A stretch of 9,423 bases of DNA, from assembly GCA_947451875.1 (NCBI GenBank), contig CANGBE010000046.1, positions 1-9,423 on the forward strand, written 5' to 3'. This DNA comes from Sphingomonadaceae bacterium (GTDB lineage: Bacteria; Pseudomonadota; Alphaproteobacteria; Sphingomonadales; Sphingomonadaceae). Positions 1-6,920 of this stretch are shown piece by piece; positions within the stretch are counted from its first letter, which is position 1; each line of letters opens with the position of its first letter. A program made the translations under genes and the position numbers. The notes under the pieces are model-generated. The model worked only from the letters and a program-made list of their open reading frames with translations. It did not search any database and had not been told where the DNA came from.

Positions 1-69
1 GCCCGCTCCCCCGCCCGGCCACCCATCGGCAGGATATTCTGGAATGGGTGGCCGGGCGGGGGAGCGGGC
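1..69. repeat. Perfect 26-bp inverted repeat (GC-rich stem-loop) at window edge
   Basis: Bases 1-26 are the exact reverse complement of bases 44-69, with a 17-nt loop (27-43). The arms are very GC-rich, so either strand would form a very stable hairpin. No T-run follows on the plus side and the minus side is cut by the window edge. It lies about 47 bases past the stop of the leftward PHA depolymerase gene, so it may end that transcript, a convergent one entering from the left, or both. The stem starts at base 1 and could be longer than seen. It could also be one copy of a dispersed palindromic repeat. Confidence 0.8.
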
Positions 70-80
70 TGGTGCCGGAC

Positions 81-106
81 CGAAATTCGCTATTTCGCGA
101 ATTTCG
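81..106. repeat. 10-bp stem-loop just after the PHA depolymerase stop
   Basis: CGAAATTCGC (81-90) pairs perfectly with GCGAATTTCG (97-106) across the 6-nt loop TATTTC. On the minus strand it begins nine bases past the stop codon at 116-118 and is followed by the much stronger hairpin at 69-1. There is no T-tract after it. A role in transcript 3'-end formation or protection is inferred from position only. Confidence 0.6.
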
Positions 107-115
107 CATCAGCCC

Positions 116-1363
116 CTAAGCCACAACCTTCAGTTCCTTGCGGCTGGCGTGCTTGGCCATCCATGCCTCAACCACCGGGGCAATGTTGTTGCGCCATTTC
201 GATCCGTTGAAGATGCCATAATGGCCAACATCTGGTGCGAGCAGGTATTGCTTGCGGCTTTCCGGAAGGTTCGGCGTCAGCTTGAGCGAAGCCTTGGTCT
301 GGCCGATGCCCGAGATATCGTCGTTCTCACCTTCGATCGCCAGAAGCGCGGTGTCGGTGATGGCGCCAAGATCGATCGGCTGGCCGCGATGTAGCAGTTC
401 GCCCTTGGGCAGCGAGTGCTTCTGGAACACGTGTTCGATGGTCTGGAGGTAGTATTCGGCCGGCAGATCGCAGACGCTGCGATATTCCTCGTAGAATGCC
501 TTTGACGAATCAACGCTTTCGCCATCGCCCGCTACCAGATGCTGGAACATCTGATAGTGGCTCTGCATGTGCTGCCCCAGATTCATCGACATGAAGCCCG
601 CGAGCTGCAGGAAGCCGGGATAGACCTTTCGCCCGGCGCCGGGATAGGCCAGCGGCACCGTGGCGATCACCGTGTGTTGAAACCACTCCAGCGGCCGCTG
701 CATAGCAACATCGTTAACGCTGGTGGGTGCTTCGCGCGTATCGACCGGCCCGCCCATCATGGTAAGCGTCAACGGGCGGCAGGGGTGCTTGTCTTCGCCC
801 ATCAGCGCCGTGGCGGCGAATAGCGGCACCGAAGGTTGACATACCGCCATGGCGTGAGCGCCAGGGCCAATATGCTCAAAGAATCCGATAACGTAATCGA
901 TATAGTCATCAAGCGAGAATGAGCCTGCGCTCAGCGGCACTGACTTGGCGTCGGCCCAGTCGGTAACGAAAACCTCGGCGCGTTCCAGCATCCGCGCAAC
1001 CGTGCCACGCAGCAGAGTGGCGAAATGGCCGCTCATCGGTGCGACGATCAGCAGGCGCGGCGCATTTTCGGGCAGGCCATTGTGGGTAAAGCGCAGCAGG
1101 TTGCCGAATGGCCGATGCATCACGATCGCTTCGGTCACCGGATAACTTTTGCCATCGACAGTTACCGTCTCGATATCGAAGGCGGGTTTCCCGCGCGGTG
1201 CGGCGGCATGGGCGAAAACATCAAGAGCTGAGGAAATCACCGGCCCTACGCCAAACCAGCGGGCTGGCATCAGCGGGTTATTCAACAATTCGACCCCAGC
1301 AGAAGCCAATGCCGAGGCCCCGGTCATCCAGGCACGGTTAAGTTCATAGGCGTTGTATAGCAC
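116..1363 (-). CDS. phaZ: Intracellular polyhydroxyalkanoate depolymerase
   Basis: This 415-residue protein resembles the intracellular PHA/PHB depolymerase family of the Ralstonia PhaZ1 type, which hydrolyses stored native polyester granules in the cytoplasm to hydroxyacids. The N-terminus MLYNAYELNRAW is typical of the family. An alpha/beta-hydrolase core follows, with a cysteine nucleophile in AVCQPSVP (C175), an aspartate in EGENDDISG (D348 best fits the family spacing) and the catalytic histidine in DVGHYGIFNG (H381). The C175/D348/H381 spacing matches the Cys-Asp-His triad known for Ralstonia PhaZ1 to within one residue. The start is GTG (complement of 1361-1363), supported by GGGGAA seven bases upstream (complement of 1371-1376). 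There is no signal peptide, as expected for an intracellular enzyme. It is transcribed away from the ABC exporter gene and appears monocistronic, with stem-loops after its stop. No phaC or phasin gene lies inside the window. Confidence 0.93.
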   Translation of the reverse strand: MLYNAYELNRAWMTGASALASAGVELLNNPLMPARWFGVGPVISSALDVFAHAAAPRGKPAFDIETVTVDGKSYPVTEAIVMHRPFGNLLRFTHNGLPENAPRLLIVAPMSGHFATLLRGTVARMLERAEVFVTDWADAKSVPLSAGSFSLDDYIDYVIGFFEHIGPGAHAMAVCQPSVPLFAATALMGEDKHPCRPLTLTMMGGPVDTREAPTSVNDVAMQRPLEWFQHTVIATVPLAYPGAGRKVYPGFLQLAGFMSMNLGQHMQSHYQMFQHLVAGDGESVDSSKAFYEEYRSVCDLPAEYYLQTIEHVFQKHSLPKGELLHRGQPIDLGAITDTALLAIEGENDDISGIGQTKASLKLTPNLPESRKQYLLAPDVGHYGIFNGSKWRNNIAPVVEAWMAKHASRKELKVVA

Positions 1364-1397
1364 TTGTGCGTTCCCCGCTGGCTCGCGTTATGGCGCG

Positions 1398-1440
1398 GCA
1401 TTGCAGGTAATCTGGCCCTTTCGTGTTTATGTTGCAATGC
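1398..1440. promoter_or_regulatory. Paired TGCA-type motifs between divergent phaZ and ABC exporter genes
   Basis: GCATTGCA (1398-1405) and TGCAATGC (1433-1440) form an 8-bp inverted repeat with a 27-base spacer, upstream of the leftward phaZ start. TGC/GCA-rich sequences are the known target type of the PHA-responsive repressor PhaR/AniA in alphaproteobacteria such as Paracoccus, so this is a plausible operator. No convincing promoter hexamer pair was found around it, and the regulatory role is inference. Confidence 0.35.
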
Positions 1441-1515
1441 ACAAAAGGCATTTGGGTTCAAAAAAGCAATCTATCGGCTTCCCCCCGCCTTGGCTCTGCG
1501 CTAATTGCCGCGACC

Positions 1516-3363
1516 ATGGATAGTGCTCCCGACGCAGGCCTGAACGCGGCCGACCTCCCCGAAACCACTGACGCCGCAACTGCTGCCGAGCCAAAGGCTG
1601 TGCGCAGCCTTGGTCCGCTCAGGATGGTGTGGAAGGCCGCGCTGCAATACCCGGCGCGGATCGGTACGGCACTGGCCGCGCTGACGGTCACCGCGCTCAG
1701 TACAGTTACAATCCCGGTTCTGTTCGGCAAGCTCGTCGAACATGGGTTTTCGCGCGGCAGCTCCAAGGCAGAGATCGAATACTGGTTCGCGATGCTGATC
1801 GGCGTGGTTGTGATTCTGGCGGTTGGCACGGCGATCCGGTTTTATTCGGTTTCATGGCTGGGCGAGCGCGTCGTCGCCGATATCCGCCTTGCCGTGCAGA
1901 CCAACCTCCTGCGGCTCTCTCCCGGTTTCTTTGAGGAAAACAGCCCGAAGGAAATCTCCTCGCGGATGACGTCGGATACCACGCTGATCGAACAGGTGGC
2001 CGGAACAACCGTTTCGGTGGCGCTGCGCAATGGCATTACCGCAATCGCTGGTCTTGTCGTGCTGCTCTATATGGCGCCCTGGCTGACGCTGGGGCTGGTC
2101 ATCGGCATTCCGGTCGTTATCGGGCCAATCGTCTGGTTCGGGCGCCGTCTGCGCACAGTTTCGCGCACCAGTCAGGACCGGGTCGCCGACATTGGCGCGC
2201 TGACTGCCGAAGTGCTGGGCGCGGTCAAAGTCGTCCAGTCGTTCGGGCAAGAAGCGCGCGAGACGCAGCGTTTTGCCGAAGCGGTGGAGCGGACATTCAA
2301 CACTGCCCGCCGCCGGATCATGATCCGCGCGACGATGACTGCCGTGGTCATGCTGCTGATCTTCGGCTCGATCTCGCTGATGATGCGTCAGGGCGCAATT
2401 GGCGTGGCATCGGGCGCGATCAGCGGTGGGGTAATAACCACATTCGTCGGTTGCGGCGTGCTGGTGGCCAGTGCCTTCGGTTCGCTGACCGAGGTTTATG
2501 GCGATCTGGTGCGCGGCTCTGGCGCGGCAAGCCGCCTTAATGAGCTGCTCAACGAAAAGCCGAGCATTTCAGCTCCCGCTCAAGCGCTTGAACTGCCAGT
2601 GCCACCGCGCGGCAAAATCAGCTTTGAAAAGGTGACTTTCCGCTATCCTACTAGGCTGGAAGTGGCCGCAATCAGCGATTTCAGCCTCACAGTGGAGCCC
2701 GGTGAAACCGTCGCTATTGTCGGGCCTTCGGGCGCGGGCAAGAGCACGATTTTCCAGCTGGCCGAGCGGTTCTATGATCCGCACTCGGGTACGATCAAGC
2801 TTGATGGCGTGCCGCTGACCAAGGTCGATCCGCTTGAACTGCGCCGCCGCATGGCTTTCGTGCCGCAGGAAGGCATCCTGTTTGCCGCCAATGCCCGAGA
2901 CAACCTGCGCTATGGCAACTGGGACGCCACCGACGAGCAGATCTGGGAAGCAGCCCGCGCTGCCAATGCCGAGACTTTCCTGCGCGAGCTGCCCGAGGGA
3001 CTTGATACTTTCCTTGGCGAGAACGGTGCGCGGCTTTCCGGCGGCCAGCGCCAGCGCGTTGCCATTGCCCGCGCTCTGCTGCGCGATTCACCGATCTTGC
3101 TGCTCGATGAAGCAACCTCGGCGCTCGATGCCGAGAGCGAGCAGCTGGTGCAACAGGCGCTTGATCGCCTGATGGAGAGCCGCACCACGCTGGTGATCGC
3201 TCACCGTCTTGCAACGGTACGCAAGGCCAATCGCATTCTGGTGCTCGATGGCGGAAAGCTGGTCGAATCCGGTACCCATGACGAATTGAGCAAGGCGGGC
3301 GGTCTCTATGCCCGGCTTGCCTCCCTGCAATTCGACGAACAGCGGTTTGCCTCCGGCGAATAG
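1516..3363 (+). CDS. ABC exporter half-transporter, MsbA-like (fused permease and ATPase)
   Basis: This 615-residue inner-membrane protein has an exporter-type transmembrane domain fused to a nucleotide-binding domain, and would work as a homodimer. Hydrophobic segments are visible near residues 48-70, 91-111, 165-186, 187-208, 273-293 and 300-322. The ATPase part has FRYPTR (A-loop tyrosine), Walker A GPSGAGKST (403-411, K409), Q-loop Q451, signature LSGGQRQR (from 507), Walker B ILLLDE (D531, E532), a D-loop SALD and the H-loop histidine H563, so all catalytic elements are intact. It resembles the MsbA-related exporters found in many alphaproteobacteria, whose substrate is not settled; lipid or drug export is only a guess. 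The reading frame is open back to a GTG at 1423. I chose ATG 1516 because the preceding 31 residues do not look like exporter sequence, but no strong Shine-Dalgarno precedes either start. The roughly 40 residues before the first membrane helix are Ala/Pro/acidic-rich. Confidence 0.9.
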   Translation: MDSAPDAGLNAADLPETTDAATAAEPKAVRSLGPLRMVWKAALQYPARIGTALAALTVTALSTVTIPVLFGKLVEHGFSRGSSKAEIEYWFAMLIGVVVILAVGTAIRFYSVSWLGERVVADIRLAVQTNLLRLSPGFFEENSPKEISSRMTSDTTLIEQVAGTTVSVALRNGITAIAGLVVLLYMAPWLTLGLVIGIPVVIGPIVWFGRRLRTVSRTSQDRVADIGALTAEVLGAVKVVQSFGQEARETQRFAEAVERTFNTARRRIMIRATMTAVVMLLIFGSISLMMRQGAIGVASGAISGGVITTFVGCGVLVASAFGSLTEVYGDLVRGSGAASRLNELLNEKPSISAPAQALELPVPPRGKISFEKVTFRYPTRLEVAAISDFSLTVEPGETVAIVGPSGAGKSTIFQLAERFYDPHSGTIKLDGVPLTKVDPLELRRRMAFVPQEGILFAANARDNLRYGNWDATDEQIWEAARAANAETFLRELPEGLDTFLGENGARLSGGQRQRVAIARALLRDSPILLLDEATSALDAESEQLVQQALDRLMESRTTLVIAHRLATVRKANRILVLDGGKLVESGTHDELSKAGGLYARLASLQFDEQRFASGE

Positions 3364-3402
3364 CTTTTGCTTCGCAGGCAGGTTTGGTTAAGCCATGGCG
3401 CT

Positions 3403-3420
3403 TGGTTGCGGCAGCAACCA
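3403..3420 (+). other. Perfect 7-bp hairpin with GGCA tetraloop in the exporter-peptidase gap
   Basis: TGGTTGC (3403-3409) pairs with GCAACCA (3414-3420) around GGCA, in the 99-base gap between the ABC exporter stop and the M13 peptidase start. No T-run follows, so it is not a classical terminator. It could separate the two transcripts through another mechanism, shape mRNA stability, or do nothing. Confidence 0.35.
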
Positions 3421-3462
3421 GTTGCCACGCATCCCCTTCTGGGGCGCATGGGGGGACCAAAT

Positions 3463-5595
3463 ATGTTCAAGCACATCGCACTTTCCGCCAGTTTGATTGC
3501 CGTGGCTTCCAGCCCAGCCTTGGCCAAGGCTCCGGCCCATAGCGCCCAAGCGGCAAAACCCGCTGCGGATCGCACCGATGGCTGGGGGCCAGCTGGCATC
3601 CAGACATGGTGGAACGATAGCGCGGTCAAGCCGGGGGATGACTTTTTCCGATTTGTAAACGGCAAGTGGCTTGATCAGGCAGTGATCCCTGCTGATCGCA
3701 CTTCGACCGGCGGTTTCATCGTTCTGCGCGACCTCTCTGAAACACGGATGAAGGCGATTTTCGATGAATTGGTAAAGTCGAACCCCGCCCCCGGCTCTGA
3801 TGCTGAGCGGGTGGTAACGGCTTACAAGGCGTTCATGGATACCGATGCGATAGAAGCGAAGGGGCTGGCCCCACTGAAGCCGCATCTTGATCGGATCAAG
3901 GCTGCCAATACGCCCGAGGCGCTCGTCGACCTGTTTGTTGAGCCGCAGTTTTCCTCGCCGGTTAACCTTGGGGTTGGTATCGATGGCAAGAAGTCAGACA
4001 GCTACGCGCTTTACGTGCGTCAGGCAGGGCTCGGTCTGTCCGATCGCGACATGTATCTGGTCGACACGCCGCGCTACCGCGAGTTTCAGACTGCCTACAA
4101 AAAATACCTGACTTTCATCTTCACCGAACTCGGCGAGGCCGATCCGGCGAAGACCGCTGAGTCTGTCTATGCGCTCGAACACAAAATGGCCGAGGCCAAC
4201 TGGGACCGCGCGCTGGGTCGCAATCGTGACCTTACCTACAACAAGATGTCGCTGGACGAATTCGCCGCCCTAGCTCCCGGAACGCCGCTCAAAGCAATGG
4301 TCACCAAGTTGACCCAGGGCAAAGTGAACGAGGTTATCGTCACCCAACTGCCGCCCACGCCCGAGGAACTCGCCGCTGCTGGATATACCCCGGCGCAGGC
4401 CGCCAAGTTGGGCGGCGGCGTACCCGCATTGGCTAAGCTGATTGCCAGCGAGCCAGCAGCTGTGTGGCAAGCATGGATGGCCAAGAACCTTGTCGGCGGA
4501 GCTGCTGCTGTCCTTCCCAAGCGGATCGACGATGCCTATTTCGCTTTCTACGGCAAGCTGCTCAACGGCCAGCCAGAGCAGCGGCCGCGCTGGAAGCGAG
4601 GCATTTCAAGCGTCGAGGGTATGGTCGGCGAGCTGGTTGGCAAGATTTATGCCGATCGTCATTTCCCGGTCGCCAACAAGCTGGCGATGGAAAAGCTCGT
4701 CGCTAACCTGCGCACCGCGATGGCTGCAAACCTCAAAGACTTGAAGTGGATGGGTCCCGAAACGCGCATTCAGGCCAAAGCCAAGCTCGATGCTTTTGAT
4801 CCGAAGATTGGTTATCCGGTGAAGTACAAGACCTATCCCGGCCTGACCTTCACCCCGGGTGATGCCGCGGCAAATTGGCTCGCTGCGGCCTGCTGGAATC
4901 AGGAAGATGATATTGCGCGTCTCGGCAAGGCTGTCGATCGAACCGAATGGGCCATGCTCCCCGAAACAGTGAACGCCTACTACAACCCGACCAAGAACGA
5001 GATCGTCTTCCCCGCTGCGATCCTGCAGCCGCCGTTCTTCAACCTGAAGGCCGATGCCGCAGTAAACTATGGCGCGATCGGTGCGGTGATCGGCCACGAG
5101 ATGGGTCACGGCTTCGACGATCAGGGTTCCAAGTCCGATGGCGCAGGTAACCTGCGTGACTGGTGGACTGCCGACGACAAGGCTAATTTCGTCAAGATGA
5201 CTGACTCGCTCGTCGGGCAATACAATGCGCATTGCCCGCTCGATGACGGCAAAACCTGCATCAATGGCCGCCTGACGCTGGGCGAGAATATCGGTGATCT
5301 TGGCGGGATCAGTCTTGCCTATCGTGCCTACAAGCTCTCGCTGAACGGTAAAAAGGCGCCGGTGATCGGCGGGCTGACTGGCGACCAGCGTTTCTTCATG
5401 GCTTGGGGTCAGATCTATCGCGTCAAGATGCGCGAAGCCGCGCTGCGCCAGCAGTTGCTTACCGATCCGCACTCGCCCGGTGAGTTCCGTGCCAATGGCA
5501 TCGTCCGCAACATCAACGAATGGTACACGGCCTTTGGCGTGAAGCCGGGCGACAAGATGTACCTGCCGCCGGAAAAGCGCCTGCGGATTTGGTGA
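3463..5595 (+). CDS. M13 family zinc metallopeptidase (neprilysin/PepO-like), secreted
   Basis: The 710-residue product is a neprilysin-family endopeptidase that cleaves short peptides, probably in the periplasm. Residues 1-21 form a signal peptide (MFKHIALSASLIAVASSPALA) with an A-L-A cleavage motif. The M13 N-terminal domain starts near PGDDFFRFVNGKWL (57-70). The catalytic domain contains the substrate-binding NAYY motif (504-507), zinc ligands H545 and H549 with catalytic E546 in HEMGH, and the third ligand E608 with D612 in ENIGD. The chain ends in RLRIW, matching the family's conserved C-terminal tryptophan. All catalytic residues are present and the length is normal for the family. The start is fixed by GGGGGA six bases before ATG 3463 and by the signal peptide; the frame stays open to 3367 but that extension is not plausible. 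The gene lies 99 bases after the exporter gene and 73 before uppP, so partial co-transcription is possible. Physiological substrates are unknown. Confidence 0.95.
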   Translation: MFKHIALSASLIAVASSPALAKAPAHSAQAAKPAADRTDGWGPAGIQTWWNDSAVKPGDDFFRFVNGKWLDQAVIPADRTSTGGFIVLRDLSETRMKAIFDELVKSNPAPGSDAERVVTAYKAFMDTDAIEAKGLAPLKPHLDRIKAANTPEALVDLFVEPQFSSPVNLGVGIDGKKSDSYALYVRQAGLGLSDRDMYLVDTPRYREFQTAYKKYLTFIFTELGEADPAKTAESVYALEHKMAEANWDRALGRNRDLTYNKMSLDEFAALAPGTPLKAMVTKLTQGKVNEVIVTQLPPTPEELAAAGYTPAQAAKLGGGVPALAKLIASEPAAVWQAWMAKNLVGGAAAVLPKRIDDAYFAFYGKLLNGQPEQRPRWKRGISSVEGMVGELVGKIYADRHFPVANKLAMEKLVANLRTAMAANLKDLKWMGPETRIQAKAKLDAFDPKIGYPVKYKTYPGLTFTPGDAAANWLAAACWNQEDDIARLGKAVDRTEWAMLPETVNAYYNPTKNEIVFPAAILQPPFFNLKADAAVNYGAIGAVIGHEMGHGFDDQGSKSDGAGNLRDWWTADDKANFVKMTDSLVGQYNAHCPLDDGKTCINGRLTLGENIGDLGGISLAYRAYKLSLNGKKAPVIGGLTGDQRFFMAWGQIYRVKMREAALRQQLLTDPHSPGEFRANGIVRNINEWYTAFGVKPGDKMYLPPEKRLRIW

Positions 5596-5668
5596 ACCGG
5601 TTGAAAAGTGGGGCCGGGGCCTTCGCCGCAGCTTGACTTGATCGGCTGAGGTGGTGCCTATCGCCGCC

Positions 5669-6478
5669 ATGAGCCTGCTAATCACCGCGATCCTCCTCGG
5701 CATTGTCGAGGGCCTAACCGAATTCATCCCGGTCTCCTCGACCGGGCACCTGATCCTCGCCACGGAACTGTTCGGTTATCAGGCGGAAACGTGGAAGGTA
5801 TTCAACGTCGTCATCCAGCTGGGGGCGATCCTGGCGGTGGTGGTGCTCTATTGGCGCACTTTCTGGGCTGTGGGCATGGGCCTGCTCAAGTTGCAGCCGA
5901 CAAGCATCGCTTTCGTTCGCAATCTGCTGATCGCATTCCTGCCCTCGGTCGTGATTGGCCTCGCGCTTAAGAAGCATATCGACGTGCTGCTGGGCTCTGC
6001 CCATGTCGTGGCCTGGGCGCTGATCGTTGGCGGTATTGCGATCCTCGCGATCGAGCGTGTAGCCAAGCCCGGCGGGCCGAGCGGCGTGGCCCAGCTGCCG
6101 ATGAAGACGGCTTTTGGTATCGGAATTTTGCAATGCCTCGCGATGATCCCCGGCATCTCGCGTTCCGGCGCGACGATCATGGGTGCACTGGCCATGGGCG
6201 TGGAGCGGCGGACAGCAGCTGAGTTTAGCTTCTTCCTTGCCGTGCCAACCATGCTTGGCGCCTCAGCGCTGGAGATCAAGGATAACCTGCCAGAGCTGAT
6301 GAGCGGCACGGGGCAGGTCGGCTGGGGGCTGATCGGCGTTGGCTTTGCGGTGAGCTTTGTCGTGGCGCTGGCAGTGATCAAGGCTTTCGTCGCCTATGTC
6401 AGTCGTTCGGGCTTTTCGCCCTTCGGCTGGTATCGGATTGTTGCGGGCGCAGCGGCGCTGTTTTTCCTCGCACGTTAG
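5669..6478 (+). CDS. uppP: Undecaprenyl-diphosphatase UppP (BacA family)
   Basis: This 269-residue integral membrane enzyme dephosphorylates undecaprenyl pyrophosphate to undecaprenyl phosphate, recycling the carrier lipid for peptidoglycan synthesis; overexpression of the family gives bacitracin resistance. The first signature, GIVEGLTEFIPVSSTGHL, contains the family's essential E14 and E18, S23, S24, T25 and H27. The second, PGISRSGAT, contains the essential R165. The protein is almost wholly hydrophobic helices and ends FFLAR. I chose ATG 5669 because MSLLITAILLGIVEGLTEF aligns with the usual N-terminus. In-frame GTG codons at 5651 and 5654 could add five or six residues, and the ribosome site is unclear: GAGG at 5648-5651 is too far from the ATG to be ideal. 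It lies 73 bases after the peptidase gene with no visible terminator between them. Confidence 0.96.
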   Translation: MSLLITAILLGIVEGLTEFIPVSSTGHLILATELFGYQAETWKVFNVVIQLGAILAVVVLYWRTFWAVGMGLLKLQPTSIAFVRNLLIAFLPSVVIGLALKKHIDVLLGSAHVVAWALIVGGIAILAIERVAKPGGPSGVAQLPMKTAFGIGILQCLAMIPGISRSGATIMGALAMGVERRTAAEFSFFLAVPTMLGASALEIKDNLPELMSGTGQVGWGLIGVGFAVSFVVALAVIKAFVAYVSRSGFSPFGWYRIVAGAAALFFLAR

Positions 6479-6879
6479 CTGCGGGCACAACCGATCGCCC
6501 GCTGGCGAATGCGGATTAACGCCCTGGAAAAAACGCAAGCGGACGGGGCGACCGGCGCTGGTTTGCCTGAACCGAACAGGCTTGGCTGGTGCGCATTCAT
6601 GGCGAACGGCTGACGAGCAGCGCACCGGGAACTCGAAAACGCGGCCCTCTTGTGCGAGGCGGTGCAGGTCGGGCTCGCTCCCCTGCCGCTGGCCTTCGGG
6701 GCATACCCCGATTTTCTGTGGCTGGAGAACGCCAGCCACTCCTCGCATCATGGATTTGCGGACGCTTCCGCTTTTGGGAAAACGCCGGTCGCAGAACAGG
6801 AGCAAAAGGGCATTTACGCGCAAACCCCTGCACCCGTCACTGCATCAGCGTGCAGTTTCCTGACTGGCTGATTTGCGGG
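6479..6879. other. About 400-bp region without a convincing gene; possible gene remnant
   Basis: I find no recognisable intact gene here. A hairpin GCGGGC/GCCCGC (6481-6486 with 6497-6502) directly follows uppP but has no T-run. Another perfect 8-bp hairpin, GTGGCTGG/CCAGCCAC, lies at 6718-6725 and 6732-6739, and ACTGCA/TGCAGT at 6839-6844 and 6851-6856. One plus-strand frame is open from 6614 to the stop at 6869-6871; it reads RELENAALLCEAVQVGLAPL near its start and looks more protein-like than the others. It has a stop (TGA 6611) just four codons after the preceding ATG at 6599. This could be the end of a decayed gene or chance in GC-rich DNA. Confidence 0.3.
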
Positions 6880-6908
6880 CATATAACCTATATGGTTATA
6901 AATGTCAA
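6880..6908 (-). promoter_or_regulatory. Sigma70-like leftward promoter with dyad operator in its spacer
   Basis: Read on the minus strand, a perfect -35 TTGACA (6908-6903) is followed after 17 bases by TATATG (6885-6880, 4 of 6 consensus bases), giving an expected start near 6873. The dyad TATAACC-N5-GGTTATA (6882-6900) fills the spacer and reaches into the -10. This is the usual place for a dimeric repressor such as an ArsR- or MarR-type regulator. The -35 is only 12 bases past the phhA stop. The transcript would run left into 6479-6870, where no clear gene is seen. On the plus strand TTGCGG (6873-6878) with TATAAA (6897-6902) gives a weaker opposing pair. The hexamers and dyad are seen directly; regulator type and activity are inferred. 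Confidence 0.5.
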
Positions 6909-6920
6909 GCAAGAATTCGG

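Noticed and set aside
44..394. Plus-strand open frame of 116 codons opposite the phaZ 3' end
   Set aside because: It starts inside the hairpin and is antisense to the conserved catalytic region of the depolymerase.
2795..3460. Minus-strand open frame of 221 codons opposite the ABC ATPase domain
   Set aside because: The plus strand carries all the ABC motifs here. The antisense product is Arg/Ala/Pro-rich without family features.
5634..5662. TTGACT upstream of uppP considered as a promoter
   Set aside because: No acceptable -10 hexamer lies at 16-18 bases; the downstream bases GCCTAT match poorly.
4606..5763. Long minus-strand open frame (385 codons) opposite the M13 peptidase and uppP start
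   Set aside because: It is antisense to two well-identified genes with intact motifs and has no recognisable domain. Long antisense frames are common in GC-rich DNA.
6263..6823. Minus-strand open frame of 186 codons downstream of the candidate promoter at 6880-6908
   Set aside because: It runs antisense deep into uppP, has no clear ribosome site and shows no known domain. It is not credible as the target gene without conservation evidence.
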